Below are positions 8,458 to 14,470 of a stretch of 30,127 nucleotides of DNA, piece after piece; position 1 is the first letter of the stretch, and each line of letters opens with the position of its first letter. Under the pieces are notes generated by a model. That model was given only the letters and a program-made list of their open reading frames with translations, did no database searches and was not told where the DNA came from. The DNA is from JASGCK01 sp031430035 (GTDB taxonomy: Bacteria > Pseudomonadota > Gammaproteobacteria > Burkholderiales > Burkholderiaceae_C): NCBI GenBank assembly GCA_031430035.1, contig JANPAS010000033.1:1-30127 (forward strand), written 5' to 3'. The position numbers and the translations under genes are program-made.

Positions 8458-9429
8458 ATGACTCTCACCGAACTCAAATACATCGTCGCTGTGGCTCGCG
8501 AACGCCACTTTGGCAAAGCGGCAGATAGCTGCCATGTATCGCAGCCCACACTGTCGGTCGCCATTAAAAAGCTTGAAGATGAATTAGATGTGAAACTCTT
8601 TGAGCGCAGCACGAGCGAGATTGCCGTCACGCACTTGGGCGAACAAATTGTGGCGCAAGCCCAGCGCGTGATTGAAGAGTCTGCGCAGATTAAAGAAATC
8701 GCCAAGCGCGGTAAAGATCCGCTGGCTGGGGCGCTCAGTCTTGGCATCATCTACACCATTGCACCGTATGTACTGCCTGCGCTGATGCGCCGGGTCATTG
8801 ACCGCACGCCGCAGATGCCGCTCATGCTGATTGAAAACTTTACACACAAGTTACTTGAGCAATTGCGCCAAGGTGAGATTGATTGCGCCATTCTTGCCGA
8901 ACCTTTTGACGGTGCAGGTTTAGCGACCGCCCCGCTCTACGACGAACCATACCGCGTAGCGGTGCCCAGCACACATGCGCTTGCCAAACAAACGTCGGTC
9001 AGCGTGACTGAGTTGGAGTCGGAAAATTTGTTGCTTCTGGGAAATGGTCACTGTTTTCGCGATCATGTGCTGGGCGTATGCCCTGAAAGTCATACTGGAC
9101 GTGGCCTAGCGAGCAACACATCCGTCGATGGCATCAGGCGTAGCTTCGAAGGATCATCACTGGAGACCATTAAACACATGGTCGCGGCTGGCATGGGCGT
9201 CACGCTGGTGCCGCGCCTTGCTGTGCCAGCGGAGGCAAAGCGCTCTAAAACTGATTCGCTTTACGTTAAATATTTACCGCTGAAATTAGCCAAAGACGAG
9301 CTAGAACCCACGCGCCGCATCGTGCTGGCTTGGCGGCGCAGCTTTACCCGCTACGAAGCGATTGCCGCACTCAGAAACGCCATCTATGCTTGCGATTTAC
9401 CCGAGGTGATGTGGCTGTCGAAAAAGTGA
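8458..9429 (+). CDS. oxyR: Hydrogen-peroxide-sensing transcriptional regulator OxyR (LysR family)
   Basis: Cytoplasmic LysR-type regulator switched by a peroxide-induced disulfide, controlling peroxide defence. The 323-residue product has the N-terminal winged helix-turn-helix (MTLTELKYIVAVARERHFGKAA, with SQPTLSVAIKKLE as recognition helix) and a substrate-binding-like domain. GHCFRDHVLGVC gives redox cysteines at exactly 199 and 208, as in the E. coli protein. Directly after Cys208 the sequence PESHTGRGLASNTSVDG is about 11 residues longer than E. coli OxyR before the conserved SLETIKHMVAAG block. Part of this is encoded by a short repeat also found in dprA. It begins 9 bases after recG and its stop region overlaps the start of ubiA. 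Confidence 0.95.
   Translation: MTLTELKYIVAVARERHFGKAADSCHVSQPTLSVAIKKLEDELDVKLFERSTSEIAVTHLGEQIVAQAQRVIEESAQIKEIAKRGKDPLAGALSLGIIYTIAPYVLPALMRRVIDRTPQMPLMLIENFTHKLLEQLRQGEIDCAILAEPFDGAGLATAPLYDEPYRVAVPSTHALAKQTSVSVTELESENLLLLGNGHCFRDHVLGVCPESHTGRGLASNTSVDGIRRSFEGSSLETIKHMVAAGMGVTLVPRLAVPAEAKRSKTDSLYVKYLPLKLAKDELEPTRRIVLAWRRSFTRYEAIAALRNAIYACDLPEVMWLSKK
9091..9107 (+). repeat. 17-base repeat core inside oxyR, shared with dprA
   Basis: The bases CATACTGGACGTGGCCT occur here and, identically and in the same reading frame, at 24735-24751 in dprA. Both encode HTGRGL. In dprA the core is flanked to form AGGCCA-9 bases-TGGCCT, a perfect 6-base inverted repeat; here the left arm is degenerate (AAGTCA). 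In oxyR the insert falls at residues about 211-217, just behind the resolving cysteine. Confidence 0.65.
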
Positions 9430-10304
9430 AACAAAAACTGGCTCTCTATCTCGATCTCATCCGCTGGAATCGTCCCGTCGGCTGGCTCTTGCCGCTGTGG
9501 CCCACGCTAGCGGCACTGTGGATTGCCTCCGCCCAAACCCATCAAGCGCTGCCGTCACTGCATTTGCTCATCGTCTTTACGCTGGGCACATTTTTAATGC
9601 GAAGTGCGGGCTGCTGCGTCAACGATGCCGCCGACAAAGACTTCGATGCGCACGTTAAGCGCACAGCCAATCGTGCCGTCGCAAGCGGGCTGCTCGCGCG
9701 GCGCGAAGCAGTCATAGTTGGCGCGGTGCTGGCCTTTCTGGCGTTCTTGCTCGTGCTGACAACCAATGCGGCAACCATCGCTTGGTCATTTGCCGCACTC
9801 GCCATCGCCATTGCCTACCCATTCGCCAAACGATGGATTGCTATGCCGCAAGCCGTGCTGGGTGTGGCGTTTAGCTTTGGCATTCCGATGGCGTTTGCCG
9901 CAGTGCAAGGCCATGTGCCGCGCTTTGCTTGGCTACTTTTAATTGGGAATTTGTTTTGGGTGCTGGCCTACGACACCGAATACGCCATGGTGGACAGAGA
10001 CGACGATTTAAAGATTGGCATGAAAACCTCTGCCATTACGCTGGGGCGATTCGATGTGCCCGCCATCATGGCTTTCTATGTCCTGTATTTATTGATTTGG
10101 CACTGGCTGATTGCCTGCAGCCCTTATCAGATAAGGCTTACCAGCCCTATGCTTTGGTATGCCGCACTAGCATTGGCCTCGGGGCAAGTGGCTTGGCATT
10201 ATTTATTAATTCGCCAGCGGGAACGGATGAGCTGTTTCAAAGCATTTCGCGTGAACCACTGGCTGGGATTGACGCTGTTTGCGGGTGTGGCGCTAGCGCT
10301 TTAA
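9411..10304 (+). CDS. ubiA: 4-hydroxybenzoate octaprenyltransferase UbiA
   Basis: Inner-membrane prenyltransferase that joins 4-hydroxybenzoate to the polyprenyl chain in ubiquinone synthesis. It has the two Asp-rich motifs of the family, NDAADKDFDAHVKRTANRAV and DTEYAMVDRDDDLKIG, and seven to nine hydrophobic helices. The GTG at 9411 is chosen because it follows GAGGTGAT closely and gives 297 residues, the usual length. A GTG at 9426, overlapping the oxyR stop as GTGA, is the main alternative. The longer open frame upstream runs about 80 bases further into oxyR and is unlikely. The oxyR-ubiA overlap suggests translational coupling. Confidence 0.93.
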   Translation: MAVEKVKQKLALYLDLIRWNRPVGWLLPLWPTLAALWIASAQTHQALPSLHLLIVFTLGTFLMRSAGCCVNDAADKDFDAHVKRTANRAVASGLLARREAVIVGAVLAFLAFLLVLTTNAATIAWSFAALAIAIAYPFAKRWIAMPQAVLGVAFSFGIPMAFAAVQGHVPRFAWLLLIGNLFWVLAYDTEYAMVDRDDDLKIGMKTSAITLGRFDVPAIMAFYVLYLLIWHWLIACSPYQIRLTSPMLWYAALALASGQVAWHYLLIRQRERMSCFKAFRVNHWLGLTLFAGVALAL

Positions 10305-10314
10305 CTGTGAACTC

Positions 10315-10638
10315 CTAGTGCACCATGATCGGCTGCGTGGCGAGCGCCGCGTAGCTTTCTAGCGTTTTTTCAATCTCGTCAATGCTAGGCGTTTTGCGCT
10401 GCCAGCCGTCGAGTTTTGCTTGAAAAAGCTCGGCCCATGAACCGTCTAAATACACTTCACGCCCCGATCGCTTGTCCACAATTTCAAAGCCGTGGCGCAG
10501 CATCTTGCCCTTGAAAGGGTCGAAATCGGCGGCTGGGGGTTGGGGCTGAGGCTCCGTCAAGTTAATAAAAGGCTTGTCGTACGGCGGCGCATTCATGTGC
10601 AGCACGGCATAGTCTTCGGAGTCATAAATAATTTGCAT
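10315..10638 (-). CDS. DUF3567 family protein
   Basis: A 107-residue cytoplasmic protein of a family I know mainly from Burkholderiales, with no established function. The recognisable pattern is MQIIYDSEDYAVLHM at the N-terminus, GFEIVDKRSGREVYLDGSWA in the middle, and a short helical C-terminus ending TQPIMVH. The stretch from about residue 20 to 45 (PFINLTEPQPQPPAADFD) is Pro-rich and probably disordered. It converges on ubiA with a 10-base gap and lies 24 bases downstream of the DUF3108 gene on the same strand, so the two may be transcribed together. No signal peptide or membrane segment is visible. Confidence 0.85.
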   Translation of the reverse strand: MQIIYDSEDYAVLHMNAPPYDKPFINLTEPQPQPPAADFDPFKGKMLRHGFEIVDKRSGREVYLDGSWAELFQAKLDGWQRKTPSIDEIEKTLESYAALATQPIMVH

Positions 10639-10662
10639 AGTGTGATTCTAGAGCGTGGCGTT

Positions 10663-11694
10663 TTAGTCTTTGCTGCTGAGCTGTGAATCTGTCACTCCCC
10701 CGCTATCCGTCAATCGGATGCGCACTGGGAGATACGAGAGCGCCTCTGCAAACCATACCTCCACCGTTTGATCGAATGCACGGCGCGGGCGGCGCAGCAG
10801 TTTGATGGCCTGCGTCTCGCCAATGGGAAGCGGTAGTAGCTCGCTGGCCTGCACTTCAAACGCCCAGACCTCTAACTCATCGACGCTAGCAACGGGCAGC
10901 TCAATCACCGAACCCGCTTTGAACCTCTCAGGCTGACCCGCAAAGAGACTGGCCAGTTGGATAAGGAAACTCGCTCTATCTTGCGAGCCCATAGCCCACT
11001 TGGCCTCGGGACGGTTATTTGAAAATGTCACAGCGTTTTTGGTCTGATCGAAATGCGTCGCCTGTTCCGATCTGCCGCGCCTTTTTTCACCAAAGCGCGC
11101 GGGCACAAGTCCGGCTGTCGTCACTATCCCGCTACTGGTTTGTTTGATGATTGAAATGCCGAAATAGGTCGCTTCATAACTGAGTTCGTAATGTGTGGCA
11201 TGGCTTGCCCCTTCTGCTTTAGCAGGCCGCCAAAGCAAGCTTGCGCGGGCGCTATCGCCATCCTTGGTCACGCTGTAGCGCAGCTGCACGGACTCAGGCG
11301 TCATGGCCCGTAAGGCTTGTAGCTCATGGCTTGTGGGCAACGGCACTGCCACAGGAACTGGAAAGGATTGTGCGCTTGGTGTGGGCGCGGCCTCTTGCGG
11401 CGGCAGTGCCAAGGGTGCAGGCGCGACAGGTTCGGCGGGCGGTGGTTCAGCTTTAACGGGCTCGTCGGCAGGTTTTGATTCTGCGGGTTTGGGCAATGGT
11501 TTTTCAGCTGCCGCTTCCTGCGGCAAAATCGCTACATCAAACGACTGCGGGGCCTGCGCCGCAAGTCGATTGAGCGTGAGCACCGCGTTCAACCCCGCAA
11601 GCGCAAGCGCGTGGAACAGCAGCACGGCGAGGTACAGCCCCCAGCGAGGCGAGCGCCTGGGCAAGTCTGCACCACTAAAATCACTCTTGTTCAC
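10663..11694 (-). CDS. DUF3108 domain protein with TonB-like N-terminal anchor
   Basis: Envelope protein of unknown function. A single N-terminal membrane helix (LYLAVLLFHALALAGLNAVL) is followed by a Pro/Ala/Glu-rich linker (about residues 45-110), which gives the architecture of a TonB or TolA anchor. The rest (residues about 135-340) is the DUF3108 domain, with YELSYEATYFGISIIKQTS, FDQTKNAVTFSNNRPEAKW and the C-terminal VWFAEALSYLPVRIRLTDS. I place the start at the GTG at 11694, because AAGGAAGG lies six bases before it; the GTG at 11700 would touch that site directly. It diverges from the gene at 11718 with only 23 bases between starts. DUF3108 proteins are known from many Proteobacteria without a settled role. 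Confidence 0.85.
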   Translation of the reverse strand: MNKSDFSGADLPRRSPRWGLYLAVLLFHALALAGLNAVLTLNRLAAQAPQSFDVAILPQEAAAEKPLPKPAESKPADEPVKAEPPPAEPVAPAPLALPPQEAAPTPSAQSFPVPVAVPLPTSHELQALRAMTPESVQLRYSVTKDGDSARASLLWRPAKAEGASHATHYELSYEATYFGISIIKQTSSGIVTTAGLVPARFGEKRRGRSEQATHFDQTKNAVTFSNNRPEAKWAMGSQDRASFLIQLASLFAGQPERFKAGSVIELPVASVDELEVWAFEVQASELLPLPIGETQAIKLLRRPRRAFDQTVEVWFAEALSYLPVRIRLTDSGGVTDSQLSSKD

Positions 11695-11717
11695 GCACAC
11701 CCTTCCTTTTTATCACT

Positions 11718-12218
11718 ATGAAACTTGCCACTTATCAAGACGGCTCACGCGACGGACAGCTTGTCATTGTCTCCCGCGATTTAGCTCTCGCGCATTATGC
11801 GACGAGCATTTGCAACACGATGCAGCAATTGTTAGACGACTGGAATTTTTTAAGCCCGCAATTGCAAGACGTCTACGATGCGCTCAATCGCAATACGGCT
11901 CGTCACGCTTTTCCATTTGATCCCGCGCGTTGCATGGCGCCGCTGCCTCGTATCTATCAGTGGGCAACTTCTTCCAAAGCAACCGGCGCACGCCTTGTTC
12001 AGCAGCACGGCGGCGATGCAGTTTTGACCTCACTTCAACTGGATGCAGACCAGACGTTTGGCTTCTTCACGGAGGGCGTGCCTTGCAGCGCCACATCGGC
12101 ACAGCTACGCGACGGCATCCGATTGATGGTGCGCATCAACCACCTAGCGTCCACACCCAGCTTTGAGCCCGTTGCGGTCACGATGGACGAGAACCCACAG
12201 GCTGAGGACAAAGCGTGA
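11718..12218 (+). CDS. Truncated fumarylacetoacetate-hydrolase-like protein, probably inactive
   Basis: The first 85 or so residues (MKLATYQDGSRDGQLVIVSR through FDPARCMAPLPRIYQWA) match the N-terminal domain of bacterial fumarylacetoacetate hydrolase family proteins, which are normally about 330 residues. Here the protein has 166. After PLPRIYQWA, about 30 residues of the catalytic domain appear to be missing. The segment that should carry the metal-binding Glu-x-Glu reads LDADQTFGFF, and the protein ends soon after FEPVAVTMDENPQAEDKA, well before the C-terminal half of the fold. The frame is intact and its stop overlaps the next start (GTGA, 12215-12218), so it is probably still translated and coupled to the DUF1415 gene. 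It could be a decaying paralogue or a retained non-catalytic form. No ribosome-binding site is evident. Confidence 0.75.
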   Translation: MKLATYQDGSRDGQLVIVSRDLALAHYATSICNTMQQLLDDWNFLSPQLQDVYDALNRNTARHAFPFDPARCMAPLPRIYQWATSSKATGARLVQQHGGDAVLTSLQLDADQTFGFFTEGVPCSATSAQLRDGIRLMVRINHLASTPSFEPVAVTMDENPQAEDKA

Positions 12219-12754
12219 GTGAGATTGAACAAACGCGCGAATGGGTAGACCGTGCTGTGATTGGCCTCCACCTATGCCCTTTCGCCAAAGCCCCGCAAAT
12301 CAAGGGTTTAGTGCGCTATGTGCTGCACAAAGGCAAACAGAGTGAGGCGCTATTAAAAGTGCTGTCCGAGCAATTGCTGTACCTGCAAACCACGCCGCCT
12401 GAAATTTGCGAAACGATACTGCTCATTCATCCCAAAGCGCTCACGGATTTTTTAGATTACAACGATTTTTTAGAAGATGCCGACAGCTTGTTAGAGCGCT
12501 TAGATTTAGACGGCACGTTTCAAATTGCAAGCTTTCATCCTGACTATCAATTTGCAGGATCAAGCGCGGACGACCTGTCCAACTACACCAATCGCAGCCC
12601 TTATCCAATGCTACATATTTTGCGCGAAGCTAGTATTGACAAGGCTTTGCAGGGATATGACGACCCCGATGCGGCAGCCGACGCCATTGTGATGCGCAAC
12701 CAAGAGACCTTGCAAAAACTGGGCAAGGCAGGTTGGGGGAAGTTATGGGCGTGA
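12215..12754 (+). CDS. DUF1415 family protein
   Basis: A 179-residue cytoplasmic protein of the conserved DUF1415 family, function unknown. Family features are VIGLHLCPFAKAP near the N-terminus, ETILLIHPKALTDFLDYNDF, and GTFQIASFHPDYQFAGSSAD followed by NRSPYPMLHILREASI. The start is a GTG overlapping the stop of the preceding gene. Its own stop overlaps the start of the methyltransferase downstream, so the three genes at 11718-13719 form one tightly coupled unit. The conserved Cys-Pro-Phe near residue 21 and the His residues suggest a possible metal or redox role, but this is only a guess. Confidence 0.9.
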   Translation: MSEIEQTREWVDRAVIGLHLCPFAKAPQIKGLVRYVLHKGKQSEALLKVLSEQLLYLQTTPPEICETILLIHPKALTDFLDYNDFLEDADSLLERLDLDGTFQIASFHPDYQFAGSSADDLSNYTNRSPYPMLHILREASIDKALQGYDDPDAAADAIVMRNQETLQKLGKAGWGKLWA

Positions 12755-13719
12755 AAGCATCACCCTCACCCCAACCCTCTCCCATCAAGGGAGAGGGAGC
12801 AAATGCCAATCCCCTCTCCCCTCGTGGGAGAGGGCTAGGGAGAGGGGGTGACGACAAGTACCTCCCCACTGAAAATCAATCTATTGAACTGCTCAAAGAA
12901 CTACACATCTTGACAAAGGATGGAAAGCTCAATCAAGACACGCGCCGCAAACTCAAACAAGTACAGCACTTGCTGGGCTTTATCGAGCCCTTGCTCAAGC
13001 AAAGCCAGGCCAGTCATGGCTCAGCAAACCTCGTCGATCACGGTGCTGGCAAGTCTTACCTTGGGTTTTTGCTCTACGACGCTTACTTCAAGTCAGGCCT
13101 TGTCTCTCACCTTCACGGCACAGTGACGGGTGTCGAAACTCGCGCAGAATTGGTGACACGCTCAACCGATTTAGCGAAACGCTTTGGTTTTGATGGCATG
13201 CGGTTTTTGAATACCTCGGTCGCTGAATCCAGTAGCTCCAGCGCCTTGCCAGAGCGCATCGACATCGTGACTGCGCTACACGCCTGCGATACCGCAACGG
13301 ATGATGCCATCGCATTTGGTCTTAAGCACAACGCGCAGCACATGGTACTTGTGCCGTGTTGCCAAGCAGAAGTGGCCGCCTGTCTGCGTAGCAGCAAGCC
13401 AAGTGCGGACATACTTAAAAATAATCCGTTAGCCGAGCTATGGCGCAGGCCTCTACACACGCGCGAATTTGGCAGTCAACTCACCAATGTGCTGCGCTGC
13501 TTGCAACTGGAAAGCAGTGGCTACCTAGTCACAGTAACGGAGCTGGTTGGATGGGAGCATTCGATGAAAAATGAACTCATTGTGGCGAGTAAGCCCGTCA
13601 AAGGCACGCCAACCACAAAATCAAGCGCGGCGCGGCTAGAAGCCCTGCTTTCTATATCGGGCTTAGCTGAGGTGAAGGCTATACGCCAGCGTTTTTTAGC
13701 AAATCTGCCAACGGCTTAG
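12745..13719 (+). CDS. Class I SAM-dependent methyltransferase with repeat-encoded N-terminus
   Basis: Residues about 35-324 are a Rossmann-fold methyltransferase: LVDHGAGKSYLGFLLYDAYF is the SAM-binding motif I, followed by TGVETRAELVTRS (motif II) and DIVTALHACDTATDDAIAFG; MVLVPCCQAEVA is typical of the METTL25/Methyltransf_32-like group. The substrate is unknown. The ATG at 12745 is chosen because GGGGGAAG lies in front of it and it overlaps the DUF1415 stop; a TTG at 12733 is less likely. Residues about 7-35 (SPSPQPSPIKGEG and SPRGRGLGRGG) come from a double-hairpin repeat (12763-12850) that runs in frame into the enzyme, with no good start after it. The 3' end overlaps the next, opposite gene by 41 bases. 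Confidence 0.85.
   Translation: MGVKASPSPQPSPIKGEGANANPLSPRGRGLGRGGDDKYLPTENQSIELLKELHILTKDGKLNQDTRRKLKQVQHLLGFIEPLLKQSQASHGSANLVDHGAGKSYLGFLLYDAYFKSGLVSHLHGTVTGVETRAELVTRSTDLAKRFGFDGMRFLNTSVAESSSSSALPERIDIVTALHACDTATDDAIAFGLKHNAQHMVLVPCCQAEVAACLRSSKPSADILKNNPLAELWRRPLHTREFGSQLTNVLRCLQLESSGYLVTVTELVGWEHSMKNELIVASKPVKGTPTTKSSAARLEALLSISGLAEVKAIRQRFLANLPTA
12763..12850 (+). repeat. Double-hairpin palindromic repeat (CCCTCTCCC type) inside a methyltransferase gene
   Basis: Two perfect 9-base hairpins, CCCTCTCCC-5 bases-GGGAGAGGG, lie side by side (about 12776-12798 and 12812-12834). They are enclosed by imperfect outer arms (CCCTCACCCCAACCC and, at the far end, its near complement). This is a dispersed, REP-like sequence type I recognise from many beta- and gammaproteobacterial genomes, where it is usually intergenic and gives spurious SPSPQPSP peptides. 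Here it is translated as the N-terminal extension of the methyltransferase. In transcript form it would fold strongly right behind the start codon. Confidence 0.9.
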
Positions 13720-14146
13720 CCGTTGCCACACCCGCAGCCTCTTCAATCTTGGGTAGTAACGCACGAAAGTCTTGCAGGCTACTGGCAGTTTCAACCGCCA
13801 TATTGAGCCTAAACCCACGCAAACCCAGCTTGGCCGTCATGGCTGTGGCCAGATGATGCGCCTCAATCATCGCGTTGGCGTTAGGTGAGGACGATGATTC
13901 AGACGTAGGAGCCGTCACCGCTTGCAGGGCTGGTGCTATCGTCTTGCTCGCAGGCTCGACAAACCCAAGTTGCACCATCTGATACAAGTCCACGGATGTA
14001 AACCCATGCTGCACGCTGGCCGCCAAAATGTCAGCCGAGTCACGCACACCATCGCACATCAAAAATGGGAAATGATATTTGCGTGGCATATTCTCCGCAC
14101 GCTCTTTAAGCGCTTGACGTCCTGCCGCAGTTTTAACATAAATCAT
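13679..14146 (-). CDS. Conserved hypothetical protein
   Basis: A 155-residue cytoplasmic protein that I do not recognise as a named family. The N-terminal 65 residues (MIYVKTAAGRQALKERAENM, then FLMCDGVRDSADILAASVQHG and VDLYQMVQLGFVE) look like a small winged-helix-type module seen in hypothetical proteins of Burkholderiales. A Ser/Pro/Thr-rich linker (about residues 68-92) separates it from a helical C-terminal domain (MIEAHHLATAMTAKLGLRGF to the end). No signal peptide or membrane segment is seen. Its last 41 bases overlap the methyltransferase gene on the other strand. The helix-linker-helix layout would fit a regulatory adaptor, but this is a guess. Confidence 0.7.
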   Translation of the reverse strand: MIYVKTAAGRQALKERAENMPRKYHFPFLMCDGVRDSADILAASVQHGFTSVDLYQMVQLGFVEPASKTIAPALQAVTAPTSESSSSPNANAMIEAHHLATAMTAKLGLRGFRLNMAVETASSLQDFRALLPKIEEAAGVATAKPLADLLKNAGV

Positions 14147-14198
14147 GTGCCCCAGCTTAGCTGCACAAGACCCGTATCGTCAAGAGGGTTAATCAGGA

Positions 14199-14360
14199 TT
14201 ACGGCTTAGCAGTCGATGCGGGCGCAGCAGGCGCGGTCGCCACTGGATGATCCGTTTCGATTCCGTGCTTTTCGCCGCCCATATCAATGTCGCCGCCCTT
14301 TGACATGAGGTACAGGGCAGCGCCTGCAATAACGATAAATCCAATAATAAGTTTGATCAT
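14199..14360 (-). CDS. Small single-pass membrane protein
   Basis: A 53-residue protein starting at the ATG at 14360: MIKLIIGFIVIAGAALYLMS is one membrane helix, followed by GGDIDMGGEKHGIETDHP and an Ala/Pro-rich tail ending in STAKP. I recall similar short membrane proteins with the GGxxDMxGEKHG pattern in Burkholderiales, without known function. The upstream open frame continues to 14417, but that would run through the transporter's terminator and adds no plausible sequence. The gene lies 52 bases upstream of the hypothetical gene on the same strand. No strong ribosome-binding site is visible. Confidence 0.65.
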   Translation of the reverse strand: MIKLIIGFIVIAGAALYLMSKGGDIDMGGEKHGIETDHPVATAPAAPASTAKP

Positions 14361-14401
14361 TTTGAAATCCAATAGTTGAAATTGAGAATAATTGCTTTCA
14401 T

Positions 14402-14437
14402 TAAAAAAGCCCCTCAAGATCTTAATCTTGAAGGGCT
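14402..14437 (-). terminator. Rho-independent terminator of the MFS transporter gene
   Basis: On the minus strand a 13-base stem with one mismatch (AGCCCTTCAAGAT paired with ATCTTGAGGGGCT, 4-base loop) is followed by TTTTTT. It lies about 30 bases after the stop of the transporter gene and separates it from the small membrane-protein gene. Confidence 0.88.
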
Positions 14438-14470
14438 CTAGTTAACTGACGATGTCGTTAATTGAACTTA

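Noticed and set aside
9330..9410. Upstream extension of ubiA
   Set aside because: It lies inside the oxyR coding sequence and the added residues do not resemble a UbiA N-terminus; GTG at 9411 or 9426 gives normal length.
12763..12850. CRISPR-like repeat array
   Set aside because: There are only two hairpin units with unlike spacers of a few bases; the layout is that of a REP-type element.
14361..14417. Extended start of the small membrane protein
   Set aside because: It would run across the transporter terminator hairpin and adds no plausible sequence before the membrane helix.
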